From positions 10,742,134 to 10,806,133 of the forward strand of contig JAJEKV010000028.1 in NCBI GenBank assembly GCA_021234155.1: a stretch of 64,000 bases of DNA, given 5' to 3'. Positions 23,301-34,805 of the stretch are shown piece by piece; position 1 is the stretch's first letter, and each line of letters starts with the position of its first letter. The notes under the pieces were generated by a model. That model was not told the origin of the DNA. It worked only from the letters and a program-made list of their open reading frames with translations, and searched no databases. The stretch comes from Isoetes taiwanensis (lineage: Eukaryota; Streptophyta; Lycopodiopsida; Isoetales; Isoetaceae). A program made the position numbers and the translations under genes.

Positions 23301-23805
23301 CTGATCCACTATGTGCTTTACTAGGATCAAAAGAGTCACTTTGCTCCAACTTAGATATTTGAGAAAACTCGTTTGCACTAAGGCTACTGCAGTTACGGGT
23401 TTCAGATATAATACTGCAGTCAAGCTTGATGGAAGCAGTATCACCTGCACAGGACTCGCCGCTACCCGGCGAGCATTGATCAATGCGTTCAAGGCTTATC
23501 GAAGCATTGGCATCACATTTTGAAGATTGAGCAGAATCATTGTTTCGATCGATCAGACGCTTCATAAAATCATCTATACCAACATCTTCCTCCAAAGGAA
23601 GCCCCTTGGCAGCTTTTAGCTTGTTGAGCCAGTTTGATGGTGTTCTAAAGGCATCAAAGCCGCTACCTGAATCCTCAGATTCAGTTGAACAATTGAAAAG
23701 ATTAGATTCGCCAAGCTTAGCTGCAGTCTGGCGGGTCTTTTTCTTCATGATAAGAGGAGGATCGACGTTGTCAATTCGACATTGCCTTCGAATACGCATT
23801 TTCAT
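20351..23805 (-). CDS. Nuclear protein with HARE-HTH and WRC domains
   Basis: Four exons on the minus strand, 23805-22597, 21475-21414, 21301-21264 and 21189-20351, join in frame to about 715 residues. The N-terminus begins MKMRIRRQCRIDN, a basic start seen in plant WRC proteins. A long Ser/Asp-rich, probably disordered region follows. The segment SIYQVFLQAGKTGLTAREAV through VVRISPYFMDV resembles the HARE-HTH (HB1/ASXL) winged-helix fold, a DNA- or chromatin-binding module. Close to the C-terminus is a WRC motif with exact CX9CX10CX2H spacing (CNRSDGKGWHC ... C-D-H-H) and basic flanks that suit nuclear import and DNA binding. All frames are open and donors and acceptors are canonical. The start at 23805 could instead be 23799 (the next Met). 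Domain calls are by motif; the biological role is not known to me. Confidence 0.82.
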
Positions 23806-25436
23806 TACCTACATTCACAGAGAAACATAAGCATGCAAGACCCATTGGCAAAACTATGCAAGAAAGCAAAAGAAGGTGCATGGGGAGAAAAGTGTCAAAC
23901 GTTAAAAAGCCTGCAGCTGGGATGTTGAATTCTTCAAACGGAGCTTCAGATCCAAACATTTTCTGCCATACCCAACAACGCGCAGAGACAATAATTTCCA
24001 GACAAGTAGCTAAACCGTCAGGCAGGCTTGGTGGGTGTGATTAATCCGATTATTAGATCCATGCAAACGACATAGCCCGGTGGACAGAGACGAACAAGAC
24101 CCATATCGGAAAGCTGCATTTATTCTTAATGCAAGATATACAATAGGACAAATGACAACGCTAGTGCTGGCACTAAATGTGGTCGGACTGCAGAAACTAG
24201 GCTTCATCTTTCCGGCACGCAACAAAACTGCAGTCTTATTAGCAGTTTGCGAGTTGAAAAACTGCAGTGACAGATCAAATCTGAGAAAAATCACAGACTA
24301 GATTGGAAAAGGGGGTAATCCAGTCCTGCCTGATAGGCTGAGACCAGAGGCATTAAGGAACCCTAACCGGCAAAGATTGCGAAACTGCAATTTCGGCAGA
24401 CCAGATTGAATGAATAGTTTAAGCTTGCTAGATGGAAAAAAAGCTCTGCGAATCTGGGTCCAGTAGGTTTGATTCGGCTCAGAATGCGAGGGTTCGGTAG
24501 AACCCCAGAGCTCAAAAATCAACAAAAATGGCTTGAGTTTGAGGGCCCTAAAGGCTGCTGCAGCGGCAAAACTGCAGATGAGAAAGCTACAGAAACCTAA
24601 AGGAGCATTCTCGTGGTAATGCGATTGAAAGGGTGGATTTGCAACAGGATCAGAAGGGCTTTGGACGAAAAGGACCTTCCGGACAAGACCAGAAAAGCAG
24701 ATTTGGGTCTTAGAAGAAGGGGCAACATAGCCGGAGCTTCAATCCGCCCAAGCACAGGGAGTAAACCGGAGTACAGAAATGGCTCCATCAATCGACAAAT
24801 CTGCGGTTGGATGTTGAATCCATCACCACCTTCGCATCGTCATTAACGAGATGGGCTATTTTAGTGATGGGTTTAATAACTGCAGGCTTCCTGGGCTGTT
24901 AAGAAAGAGGGCATATCTGGCCCTGCTGCTACGGCTGCCATAGCTGCCGCTGCAACCTCTGGCACAATGTTCACCGATTGCGGTACTGCTGGCGTCGATG
25001 GATCCCCGGCGCCATCCCCCATAGCTCCGATACGAAGAAAAAAAAAGAGAGAAAAGGCCTTGCTTGTTGTTCTTCCATTCTGGGGGTTGTTCACGGGCTT
25101 CTGTATCCACAATAAACGGCTACGATTGATTCCGTGCATATCTTGGATTGTACGTAACGTTCATCCGTCCGTTAAAGCGACAAACCCGTGTATATACGTA
25201 TGTACTTGTTTTAATACGTAGGTATATGCGACACACGCACAGCCCGGAATTTAAATAGTATTATTATTTATTTTATTTTATATTTTATGTAATTAAATAT
25301 GAGGGCATAATTATGGAGGAAGTGGTTGGGAGAAAAGAAACGCGAGGCCTGTGTCCTTTGGGGCAGTAGACGGCAGAGATTTCGCAGAATGGCCGGTTGG
25401 TGGGATCCACACCGTCGGATGTGTTAGATTGGGATT
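23806..25436 (-). promoter_or_regulatory. Probable 5' leader and promoter of the WRC gene
   Basis: The WRC start codon lies just after TGTAG|GTA, so a 5' UTR intron may end at about 23812. An Ala-rich frame opens at about 25020 on the minus strand (MGDGAGDPSTPAVPQSV) and stops at about 24873. It could be an upstream ORF in a leader exon or a small separate exon. The purine run AGAAAAAAAAAGAGAGAAAAGG lies beside it at about 25035. A first exon cannot be fixed from sequence alone. Confidence 0.35.
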
Positions 25437-26880
25437 GCAATGTGGGCCCCGGTTGTAAATATTGTAAATATGTGAAATATGTTCGTGTTGGGACATTGGA
25501 GACGACAAAGTCTGTTCCCCCCCTTTTTTTTTCCTTGTTTTTTTTTCCTCGGTGTTAGGCTTAATTTAGGGTTTAGGGCCTGGCCCATGTGTTGTGGGGT
25601 CTATTTCTGACCATGACATACCCTCTACTCACTCAAACCTTTGTTTTTTTTTTTCCAAAATTTAGCACAACAAATATTTCATTTGCCAGGAATATCATCA
25701 TGCCTTCTCTCACCCTGTCAGACCATCCCAAACTATGAGAACCTGTCTCTCAGTCTCCCTTTCCCCAAAATCTTCAATGGTTTGCTTATCCCTAGCCTGC
25801 TTTCTTTTTCATCAGCATTGCTCTAGTTGGACTTTTCTGTTTCTGCTATTGACAATGTCACTTCAATGATCAATAATTAGCCGCGAATGACCTATTTAAT
25901 CTTCCACCTACCGACATGCCATCCTGTTGTGGACTGCTTCTACAGGTTAGGGAGATGATTTGTCCCTCTCTCAATATGAACTGTTCAACCTTCTTGACAA
26001 TATCAACTGCATGTTATGGACATAAACTTTAGTTCTTATGATTGCTTTTCTAGACTTTTGATACTGAGGGTAGCACGTACAACACATATGTGCTTTTTCA
26101 TCATCAAATATTATGAAAGAAGAGCGGTTAAGATAATTTATTCCATAAATTCGGTGGTGGGTCACATAACATAACAGTTGTTAGACGATGATATCGTAGT
26201 ATATGGACCATGATGTGAACTAAAAGTGTGTAGAACATATATTAGACTAAAATAATTCATTTCTTAATGTTTTATACAAAGATAATGACAAGAAAAAAAT
26301 GCCAAAAACAAATGCACACCATTGGTCAACATAGACATGAATAGGAACCCTATAGTCCAATAAAGTTTGTTATATCTTTGGATGAAGATTTGATTGTTTA
26401 TATGCAATGTATGCTATTGTTATATCTTTGGATGAAGATTTGATTGTTTATATGCTGCGTTATGAACATTTAAGATGCCAAATTTGCCATGCTGGTGTTT
26501 AACAAAACCACCATATTTTAAGTGCTTATATTATCAATATTACTAAACTATGGGGGTTCTATCAGTCACAAGTATGTGATGGTAGTGTGGTGGTTGTTTC
26601 TTGTTGAATTAAGGCTTTCGAGACTTTGCTTTTGCAAAAGCTTTACATTGCTTACTGAAACTAGTCCCCATCTTATGCTTATTCATTGATTCCTAATTGT
26701 AGAATTTGTTAAGCCATGATATAAGATAATGGCTCATTGAGCTTTAACAATATTTTTTGGCAAGAAGTCGGGGATTTTGAAGTGGAGCGATTAACAAATC
26801 ACAATAGGTCTAGCGATTGCATACAAGTCGAAAAGCTGGACAAAACAATTTCTACATTGCTTGTCAACCTTTTATGGTTT
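25437..26880. repeat. 1.44-kb tandem duplication, unit 1
   Basis: The unit starts CAATGTGGGCCCCGGTTGTA and ends ...TTTATGGTTTA; the next unit begins at once at 26881. Over the first 1.1 kb the two are nearly identical. The unit contains AATTTAGGGTTTAGGGCC (two telomere-like TTTAGGG motifs, about 25563-25580) and an internal 46-bp direct repeat (TTATATCTTTGGATGAAGAT, about 26370-26455). Relative to unit 2 it lacks about 35 bp near 26788 (TCATGTCCTAAAATATCTAG...). No coding content is recognised. Confidence 0.92.
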
Positions 26881-29231
26881 ACAATGTGGGCCCCGGTTGT
26901 AAATATTGTAAATATGTGAAATATGTTCCTGTTGGGACATTGGAGACGACAAAGTCTGTTCCCCCCTTTTTTTTTTCCTTGTTTTTTTTTCCTCGGTGTT
27001 AGGCTTAATTTAGGGTTTAGGGCCTGGCCCATGTGTTGTGGGGTCTATTTCTGACCATGACATACCCTCTACTCACTCAAACCTTTGTTTTTTTTTTTCC
27101 AAAATTTAGCACAACAAATATTTCATTTGCCAGGAATATCATCATGCCTTCTCTCACCCTGTCAGACCATCCCAAACTATGAGAACCTGTCTCTCAGTCT
27201 CCCTTTCCCCAAAATCTTCAATGGTTTGCTTATCCCTAGCCTGCTTTCTTTTTCATCAGCATTGCTCTAGTTGGACTTTTCTGTTTCTGCTATTGACAAT
27301 GTCACTTCAATGATCAATAATTAGCCGCGAATGGCCTATTTAATCTTCCACCTACCGACATGCCATCCTGTTGTGGACTGCTTCTACAGGTTAGGGAGAT
27401 GATTTGTCCCTCTCTCAACATGAACTGTTCAACCTTCTTGACAATATCAACTGCATGTTATGGACATAAACTTTAGTTCTTATGATTGCTTTTCTAGACT
27501 TTTGATACTGAGGGTAGTATGTACAACACATATGTGCTTTTTCATCATCAAATATTATGAAAGAAGAGCGGTTAAGATAATTTATTCCATAAATTCGGTG
27601 GTGGGTCACATAACATAACAGTTGTTAGACGATGATATCGTAGTATATGGACCATGATATGAAATACAATTTTGTAGAACATATATTAGACTAAAATAAT
27701 TCATTTCTTAGTGTTTTATACGAAGATAATGACAAGAAAAAAATGCCAAAAACAAGTGCACACCATTGGTCAACATAGACATGAATAGGAACCCTATCGT
27801 CCAATAAAGTTTGTTATATCTTTGGATGAAGATTTGATTGTTTATATGCAATGTATGCTATTGTTATATCTTTGGATGAAGATTTGATTGTTTATATGCA
27901 ATGTATGCTACTGCGTTATGAACATTTAAGATGTCAAATTTGCCATGCTGGTGTTTAACAAGAACACCATATTTTAAGTGCTTATCTAAACTATGGGGGT
28001 TCTGTCAGTCACAAGTATGTGATGGTAGTGTGGTGGTTGTTTGGTGAAATTGACACACTTCATTGGTGTGCATTTATCTCATTGAGCACACCAAGTGTGT
28101 TGCCATAAGGTACAATGTACCAAATTTGATGTACACTTATATCCTTAAACTAGCCCTAGATTCGACCCTTCCCTAGATATACAATTCAATGTAGATGATA
28201 GCATTCAATATGATCGTATGGAAATACACAAAGCTTCTACATCTATTACATCTAATGTGATGATTTCAAAAAGGTTTTTGTATATGGATTGGAACCTAGT
28301 GAAATAGAATTTAATTAGCACACTATCTTGTTCAATTACATGCTCCTAGTATCAATTCTTGTTGTTAAAATTATATTTCTCAAACTAAGCAGCTACGTTA
28401 ACATAAATTTAATGAACATAGAAATGATGTTGATGTCATTCATATCATCATAGTCACATAAGATGGAATATAATTTGCATGCAATTTGACGTGACATGTT
28501 ATCGATTCTTTAGTGTTCATCCCCACGTAACTACTTGATTAATCTACAATTCCTGATTCTTAGTTAGGTTGTTGGCAAATGGGATTGGCATTAAATACTA
28601 ATAAAAAGGAAATTTGTTACTTGTTCAATGTGTTGTATTTTTCAATAATAAAACAAAGGAAAATTTTGCTCCTATTTTTTGCATCGATTCCAAAAAATGA
28701 TGAGTCGAATATGTGGAAAGGGTATGCGACGAATCGAATGCCATACGAAATTTCAGCAAACGAGTTTTTTGGCAATCTAAAGTATTCCGCCCAACATTTC
28801 TGTAAGTTGTTTTAAAACGTTGAATACAACAAGTCAATAATATCTCTGCAGTGCTTTCCTACCAAGTTCGAGGTTATGTTCTTATAACACAGGTTGCTTT
28901 ATTTTCAATTCTTGTTGAATTAAGGCTTTCGAGAGCTTTGCTTTTGCAAAAGCTTTACATTGCTTAATGAAAACTAGTCCCCATGTTATGCTTATTTATT
29001 GATTCCTAATTGTAGAATTTGTTAAGCCATGATATAAGATAATGGCTCATTGAGCTTTAACAACATTTTTTGGCAAGAAGTCGGGGATTTTGAAGTGGTG
29101 TCATGTCCTAAAATATCTAGGGGTCTTCTCAACAGCGATTAGCAAATCACAATAGGTCTAGCGATTGCATACAAGTCGAAAAGCTAGACAAAACAATTTC
29201 TACATTGCTTGCCAATTTTTTATGGTTTACA
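26881..29231. repeat. 1.44-kb tandem duplication, unit 2, interrupted
   Basis: Copy of 25437-26880, contiguous with it. Homology is broken at about 28042 and resumes at about 28909, so this unit carries an extra 0.87 kb. It ends at the same ...TATGGTTTACA and is followed by a T run. The 46-bp internal repeat is also present (about 27815-27910). Confidence 0.9.
28042..28908. mobile_element. 0.87-kb insertion in unit 2
   Basis: Unit 1 reads GGTTGTTT|CTTGTTGAATT where unit 2 has GGTTGTTT, 0.87 kb of extra sequence, then CTTGTTGAATT. The extra segment is AT-rich. It contains a 78-codon frame (28579-28815) with no recognised domain, and no clear TIR, target duplication or poly(A). It could equally be ancestral sequence deleted from unit 1. 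Confidence 0.5.
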
Positions 29232-29925
29232 AGCTTATTTTTTTTTTTTTTGCTTTTACATTTCGTTTATCTCTAACATATAATTGTTATAGAGGGATCA
29301 AACGGGGGAGGGGGCTATCTATGTTCAAGGGGTGGCAAAAAACCTCCCGTATACAGATTTCAAGGAAGCCAATTTTGGCCCCTTCCAAATAAGATTTACC
29401 TAGGTTAGTGCCCAGTACCCAAAAAAAAGGGACCCCATACGAAACATCATGGTCGTAAATGGGTAAAAAAGAATACTCCTCGTGCATGTAGATAGGTTAT
29501 ATATAAACAAAAAAAATGTATAACTAGAATACCACCCCCAACCCCTCCAAAACCAAGAAAAAAAAAGAGAGCCAATCTCTTATAGAAGGCCATTTTAAAT
29601 GTATGTAAAAATGTTGTGTTGTTTAAGAATGTGGAAACATATGAATAAGACAAAAAGGGGGGGGGCTTTGAAGATGATGATTGTTCTATGTTTGTCTAGA
29701 AGCTGGTTCTAGACAAGGATTGATTCGGCCGTAGAAACTTCTGGAGAAAGCTCCAAAGTTTTCTAAAAGCTGGTGGAAGCTTCTTTCTAATTTAAAAGGA
29801 GGCTTGCAAAGAAACATGGAGGCATTCAAGTAGTAATTCAAGTAGTAGCTGCATTTGTGACCATAAATCTCTAGAAGATTGAGCCTTCCAAATAGTTGTT
29901 TATGCTATCGGTCCACTCCCTTGGA
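29232..29925. other. Non-coding spacer
   Basis: Contains T runs and a G run (about 29657) and no recognisable gene. Confidence 0.4.
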
Positions 29926-30425
29926 TCAACGTTCTTTCATGCATGTTTTGCATGCAATTCTGGACCATCGGTTTCGTTTCTTATATCAGGAGTCTTCTTT
30001 AGCTTGTCAAATTGGTGTTTCTTCTTTATCTCAGCAATTTCCTTTCTTTTTCTCTTTAACCATACAGGGGAGGGGCTTCTTCCTATATAGATAGACCATT
30101 CTTGACGTTTTTCATTCTTCTCTTTTCATCCAAACCTGGTTGTCTAGAATGAGGTAATTTTCCTTCGTTCTTTACGATTCTTAAGAGTTAAGCAAAGTTC
30201 TCTTTTTATTAGAAGTTTTGATGCATACTGCAAGTTCAATCACAAGAATGCGATCAAGCCACTCCGTTGGATCAACATTCTCATGAGGAAGAGCATGCAT
30301 GCATGCATGCATGTTTTACATGTAATTTTGGACCATTGGTTTTGTTTCTTATAGCAAGAGTCTTCTTTAGCTTCTTAAATCGGCAGTTCTTCTTTGTCTC
30401 AGTGATTTTCTTTCTTTTCCTCTTA
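29926..30425. repeat. Direct repeat, two copies of about 140 bp
   Basis: GGATCAACGTTCTTTCATGC...TTTCTTTTTCTC at about 29928-30055 recurs at about 30268-30420 with several substitutions and an added GCATGCATGCATGC stretch. No coding content. Confidence 0.7.
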
Positions 30426-30489
30426 CCCCCCTCAATTATGTATATTAGTTCTGTCTCTTTCTATCCTCCTGAAATCCTAAGGCACCCGT

Positions 30490-31200
30490 GATACCGGTCA
30501 CATGTTTTCAATCATAATTGGAGATCCAGAACCCCATTTCAGATTTGTTGCATTGGAAAGCTCTAAGATATATCTTTTTGAAGATATGTGTAACTTGTAT
30601 TTGAATAAGATTTCCATGGAAAAACAACAGATTTTCGGCCTGCACCTCCACTCCCATGTTGTTATTCATTTTTACCCATAACTGTTTTTTATAACTCTGA
30701 TTTTCATGAAACTTGCGCCATTAGAAAGCTCTCTCAGAGCTCTTTCCAAACATATTTAATTTGTTGATGATTGGCCAAGCTTTCTAAGTAAAAATAACAG
30801 ATTTCCAGCCTAGTTCTAAGGTTTTTAGCTTTCTATTTATTCAACATTGCATATTTTTCTTTATAACTTTTGATCTACAGCTCTATTTTGGGTGAAATTT
30901 ATATAAAGCCTAGACTTGATCCAGGACCAAGTCCATAAGTATATGATTTGCACATATTTGACCAAGATGTATGAGCAAAAACAACAGATATCCAGCCCAG
31001 TTTTAAGGGTTTTTAGCTTTCTATGTATTCAACACTGCATACATTTCTTCATAGCTATTGATCTACAGCTCTGTTTTGGGTGAATGTTGTATCATTGGAA
31101 AACTTGTTCTGTGATAACGTCAGAAGAATACGATTTGCACTTGTTTGGCCAAGACTTGAAAGGGAAAACAATAAAATCATAGCCTGATTTTAAGGGTATA
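30490..31200. repeat. Tandem array, about 171- to 186-bp units
   Basis: The phrase AAAA(C/T)AACAGAT(T/A)T(T/C)C.GCC recurs near 30620, 30791, 30977 and 31163. Between the occurrences lie TTTTAGCTTTCTAT.TATTCAACA and TTGATCTACAGCTCT.TTTTGGGTG. The units are imperfect. A related segment lies at 56560-56720. It directly precedes the 60-bp array in front of the plus-strand LINE. Confidence 0.65.
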
Positions 31201-31276
31201 GGAGTTCCACTGCTCTAGGCAAGTTTCAAAGGATTTGCTACCTTCCAATCGCTCTTGATTCAAACATTTGCATGTC

Positions 31277-31620
31277 AGAGGTTTTCAGATGGCGTATGTA
31301 AGCTAGGACCCAGTGCAAAAGCAAATTTTGGAGAGGAAATCAATGCTACTACACTTTTAGATGGGCGTATGTGAAGTGACGGAGAATGCACGTGATCTTA
31401 CACTTGAAGGCTTTCAGACTGGTATCTGTAAGGTAATAGAGGTTGTGCATGATTCTAGCACTTGGAGACATTCAGACAAGCGTCTGTAAGGTGATAAAGG
31501 CTACTGTGATTCTTACGCTTGGAGGCTTTCAGACAAGCATATGTGAGGTTATAGAGGCTGCATCTTGTGATCAAAGTATTTGGCGGCTTTCAAACAAGCA
31601 TCTGTAGGGATACTCTAGTC
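31277..31620 (+). repeat. Tandem array, about 58- to 61-bp units, LINE 5' region
   Basis: GGCTTTCAGAC-type starts occur at about 31409, 31467, 31524 and 31585, with earlier, more diverged units near 31277 and 31350. Each is followed by AAGC(G/A)T.TGT.AGG..ATA.AGG. The array stops exactly before ATGGCAACCCCAATGATAGA at 31621, the apparent start of LINE ORF1, so it occupies the 5' UTR position. Confidence 0.7.
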
Positions 31621-34600
31621 ATGGCAACCCCAATGATAGAAGAGTTAGACGAGCCATGCATCCCTTCATTCCGCCCCATTGATATGCATGTGGATGGCAC
31701 TGACACACAATCCCCTCTACCTAAGGCCGACATGGCAGCGAAACTTCTCTTACGAGAGTAATGCCATTCCCAACCTCAGACTAGCTGACACATGCAAAAT
31801 TGACAGGTATCGTCAAAGATATGATAGATACTGTAGCCTAGCAACAAGCCACATCCGCGCATCAACGCCACCAGATGAGTCACCTGAGGAGCATTGGAAA
31901 CATGTTCAAGCAATGACGGAGGGCAACACAGCTCAAATTCCTTGCTTAGCAGAGGAGATGCAAGACTCTTCACCCAGATTGCTCAAGAGACAGCTAGCTA
32001 CAGAAAAGCAATGCGTTTCCAGCATGGAGACCTGCCTGCAAATCTTAAGAATGACGTTTGCCTAGCACACGCTAAAAGGCAATAAGATAGGGCAGGACTT
32101 GCTGATCTCCAGACTAGTTTGGACGCCATGTCCATGAGCATTGACACCATGGTTCGCACTAGACAACATTTTGAGAGCAAGAGACTCAGGCATTCCTATC
32201 CCAACACATAGAAGCTAAGAAGATAATAGCCATATTTCAAAATCAACAACTCACAACTCCATCACCTCCAGATCCTCTATTCCAAGGTCAGTAGTTTAGA
32301 GAAAATCTCTTCAACTAAGGATGCGGAGGTGGGCTTTAAACTTCAGGAATTGGAGCTTAGGGCAGTTGTGCAAGATCGAGATATACAGGGGTTGTATACC
32401 TTAGTTGCTCAACAAGGAAAAGATCTCCATATAGAAGCTCCTACGCAGTTGCAACATTATGTGCGTGAACTGTCAAAACAGGAAAAGCTCCGGCAAGAGC
32501 TAAGGTCTCAGATATAGGAGGTGAAGGCTATTCAGCATCCTATAGCTGCTACTCATGCCCATGTTCCTGCATCTCCAACCAATCCACCTAGATATGTGAA
32601 TGCTGCCTCACTCCGATAGCCACAACGGCCTCAGCACAAGCAACCAGCAGCTCTTCATGGGCTACCAACAGCATCTATTAGGGCAGAGGGCATTGTCTGG
32701 AAGCTTAGCACGCAACAAGAGCAAAGACACAAGAGCAATAATGTGGTGGTTCTTGGCCTTCCTGAAGAACCAGGGAAGGACCTCACTGACCGTCTTCAGA
32801 CATTGGTTCTTTCATGCATGAAGTTCTATGCTCTTGTCCATATTGCCAGGGCAATTCGTCATAGTGTTCAACTCCACGAATGCTTGCGCATTGTCAAATT
32901 ATACGGTCGTGGATGCACTGATAAAAGAGGCCATATTGCATCAGGGTGTGAAACTGAAGGGCACAACATTATATATCGATTATAGCCTCACCTCGCAGCA
33001 ACAAGAACATCGTAGATAGAAGCTAGCCCGCAGGCAGACCATCAACTGCACCACGGAGCCATTGCCCTCGTCTAGGACAGGGTTCGAGTTTTAAGGCTAT
33101 CTAATGTTGAAGTCAAGGATGTGGTACACAAAGCTCCTAAACCCCCTCAAGATGCCACTATAACAGCTGCGGCTATTGCTGACACTGACACTATTGCTAT
33201 TGCTCCTGTCGCTGCCATTTCAGCTCTTTAATGGTAATACTGCTGCTCCTTCTTCGTCGTTTATCCGTATAGACACCCCTCGGGGTACTGCTTGCTGCTT
33301 CTACTGCTCCTCTTGCCCTTGTATCGTACCTTGATGATGCCCCCCCAATGCGGTTGTGACTTCAAGGGGGCCTACATCTACCACCCCTAAATAGAAAGTG
33401 TGCTTGCATATGGTCTTCTGGAATTGTAGGGATTTTACTTGGTAGAAGGGAGACAGTCTTAACTCCATCGCTACAGATATGGATCTTATCCTCCTTATGG
33501 AGACCTAGGAACATGCTGGCCACAGGCTAGCGGATCTGCCGGGCTATCAGCACTGCTCATTGTTCAATAAGTGCACAAGCAAAAGGAATGTTGCCTACTA
33601 CTATCGAGCAAACATGACACCATTAGCTTCTTTGCAAAAGACAGACAGACGCAATTAGTACCTATGGGTAAAGGTGTAGAATTGCAGTGGCAATGCCCTT
33701 TTTCTGGCAGCATGCTATTTTTCACACACCGGTTCCAACTTCTATTGCTACAATGCAAATATGGATAGGCTAGCCCCATATGCCATATCTATATGATGAC
33801 ATATAGCAATATAAGCAGTTTTGCTTGGAGACTTCAATGCACGCACAAGAATAGAGCAACTCGCAAGATTTGACCTCTTGGCAGAGCTCACCAGGTCATG
33901 CGCCATGGCAGGCAATTGCTTCATATGTGCAGCATTTTTTACTTAGTCACACGCAATGGCCTAGCGCAATAGCCACTATTCGCTAGATATACCTGTAGGC
34001 AGGAAAATTGGGGAGGTGGCTCCAGCGCCATGGATTACGTGTTGGTAGTTGAGCATGACGTACACCTTATCACTCACCTTCGGTTTGGCACAGACAACAG
34101 AGATGAAGAGATAGACTCAAATCATCAACCACTATTCCTGCAAATGAATTGGCAGTCTGTACAGTTTCCGTGTGCTCCAACCCTTTGCTTGCCTCAGTTG
34201 TGCTTGAATTACGACCATGCAGATGCTTATGCCCAGATGCTCACAGCTGACCTAGAGGGAATTCTGCAGCTTCCCACGCCACAACAACAAGCTGACTAGT
34301 TGGTCAATGTGCTTATAACTGCTGTGGAGAGATGCTTTGGCAAAAGCCAACCACGGAGGTCCTTAGGGGCCATAGCCTTCCCTCGTAACTAGTTGATTTG
34401 ATGATGAATGTAGGGAGCTCAAATGTTGGCATCGACAGATCATCGAACCCACATCGCGCTTGCAAGCAGTTAGATAGTACCATCTTTTTGTAAAAGGAAA
34501 GAAAGCTAGCTACATTGCAGAGCACCAGAGGGAAATGTTCTACTTCCTAGACTGGCATCCGCGAACATTTTGGAGAAGAGTGCTACACAAATTTTTGCAG

Positions 34601-34805
34601 CCCACAGGAACACATCAGCTTCGACCAATGGGGCAATACTAGCAACAACTCTATGGTCCTCTTAGGGTCCAAACAGAAGTAATCCCATAGATAGGCCAAA
34701 AGCTGGAAATAATAGAGGCAGAGGTATCTTGGGGCTCGCAATGTCTCACCAATGGCAAGGTGACAAACTTGAAAGGCATGCATGCAGAGATGCTTAAATG
34801 TGCAG
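31621..34805 (+). mobile_element. Decayed LINE, 5' half (ORF1, endonuclease)
   Basis: ORF1-like remnant from 31621: MATPMIEELDEPCIPSFRP, a Gln/Lys-rich coiled-coil stretch near 32330-32515, then NNVVVLGLPEEPGKDLTDRL near 32735, which resembles the RNA-binding core of LINE ORF1 proteins. Endonuclease-like remnant from about 33405: VFWNCRDF, GDFNAR-RIEQLARF, APWI. Near 34751 it reaches NGKVTNLKGMHAEMLKCAGP, the position between endonuclease and RT in the 7-kb LINE. Many stops and shifts are present. RT follows only after the L1 block, in a separate copy at 41755. Confidence 0.75.

Noticed and set aside
25641-27270. Identical 61-codon frames at 25641 and 27085
   Set aside because: They are identical only because they lie in the two units of the 1.44-kb duplication. 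No domain is seen and there is no sign of coding constraint.
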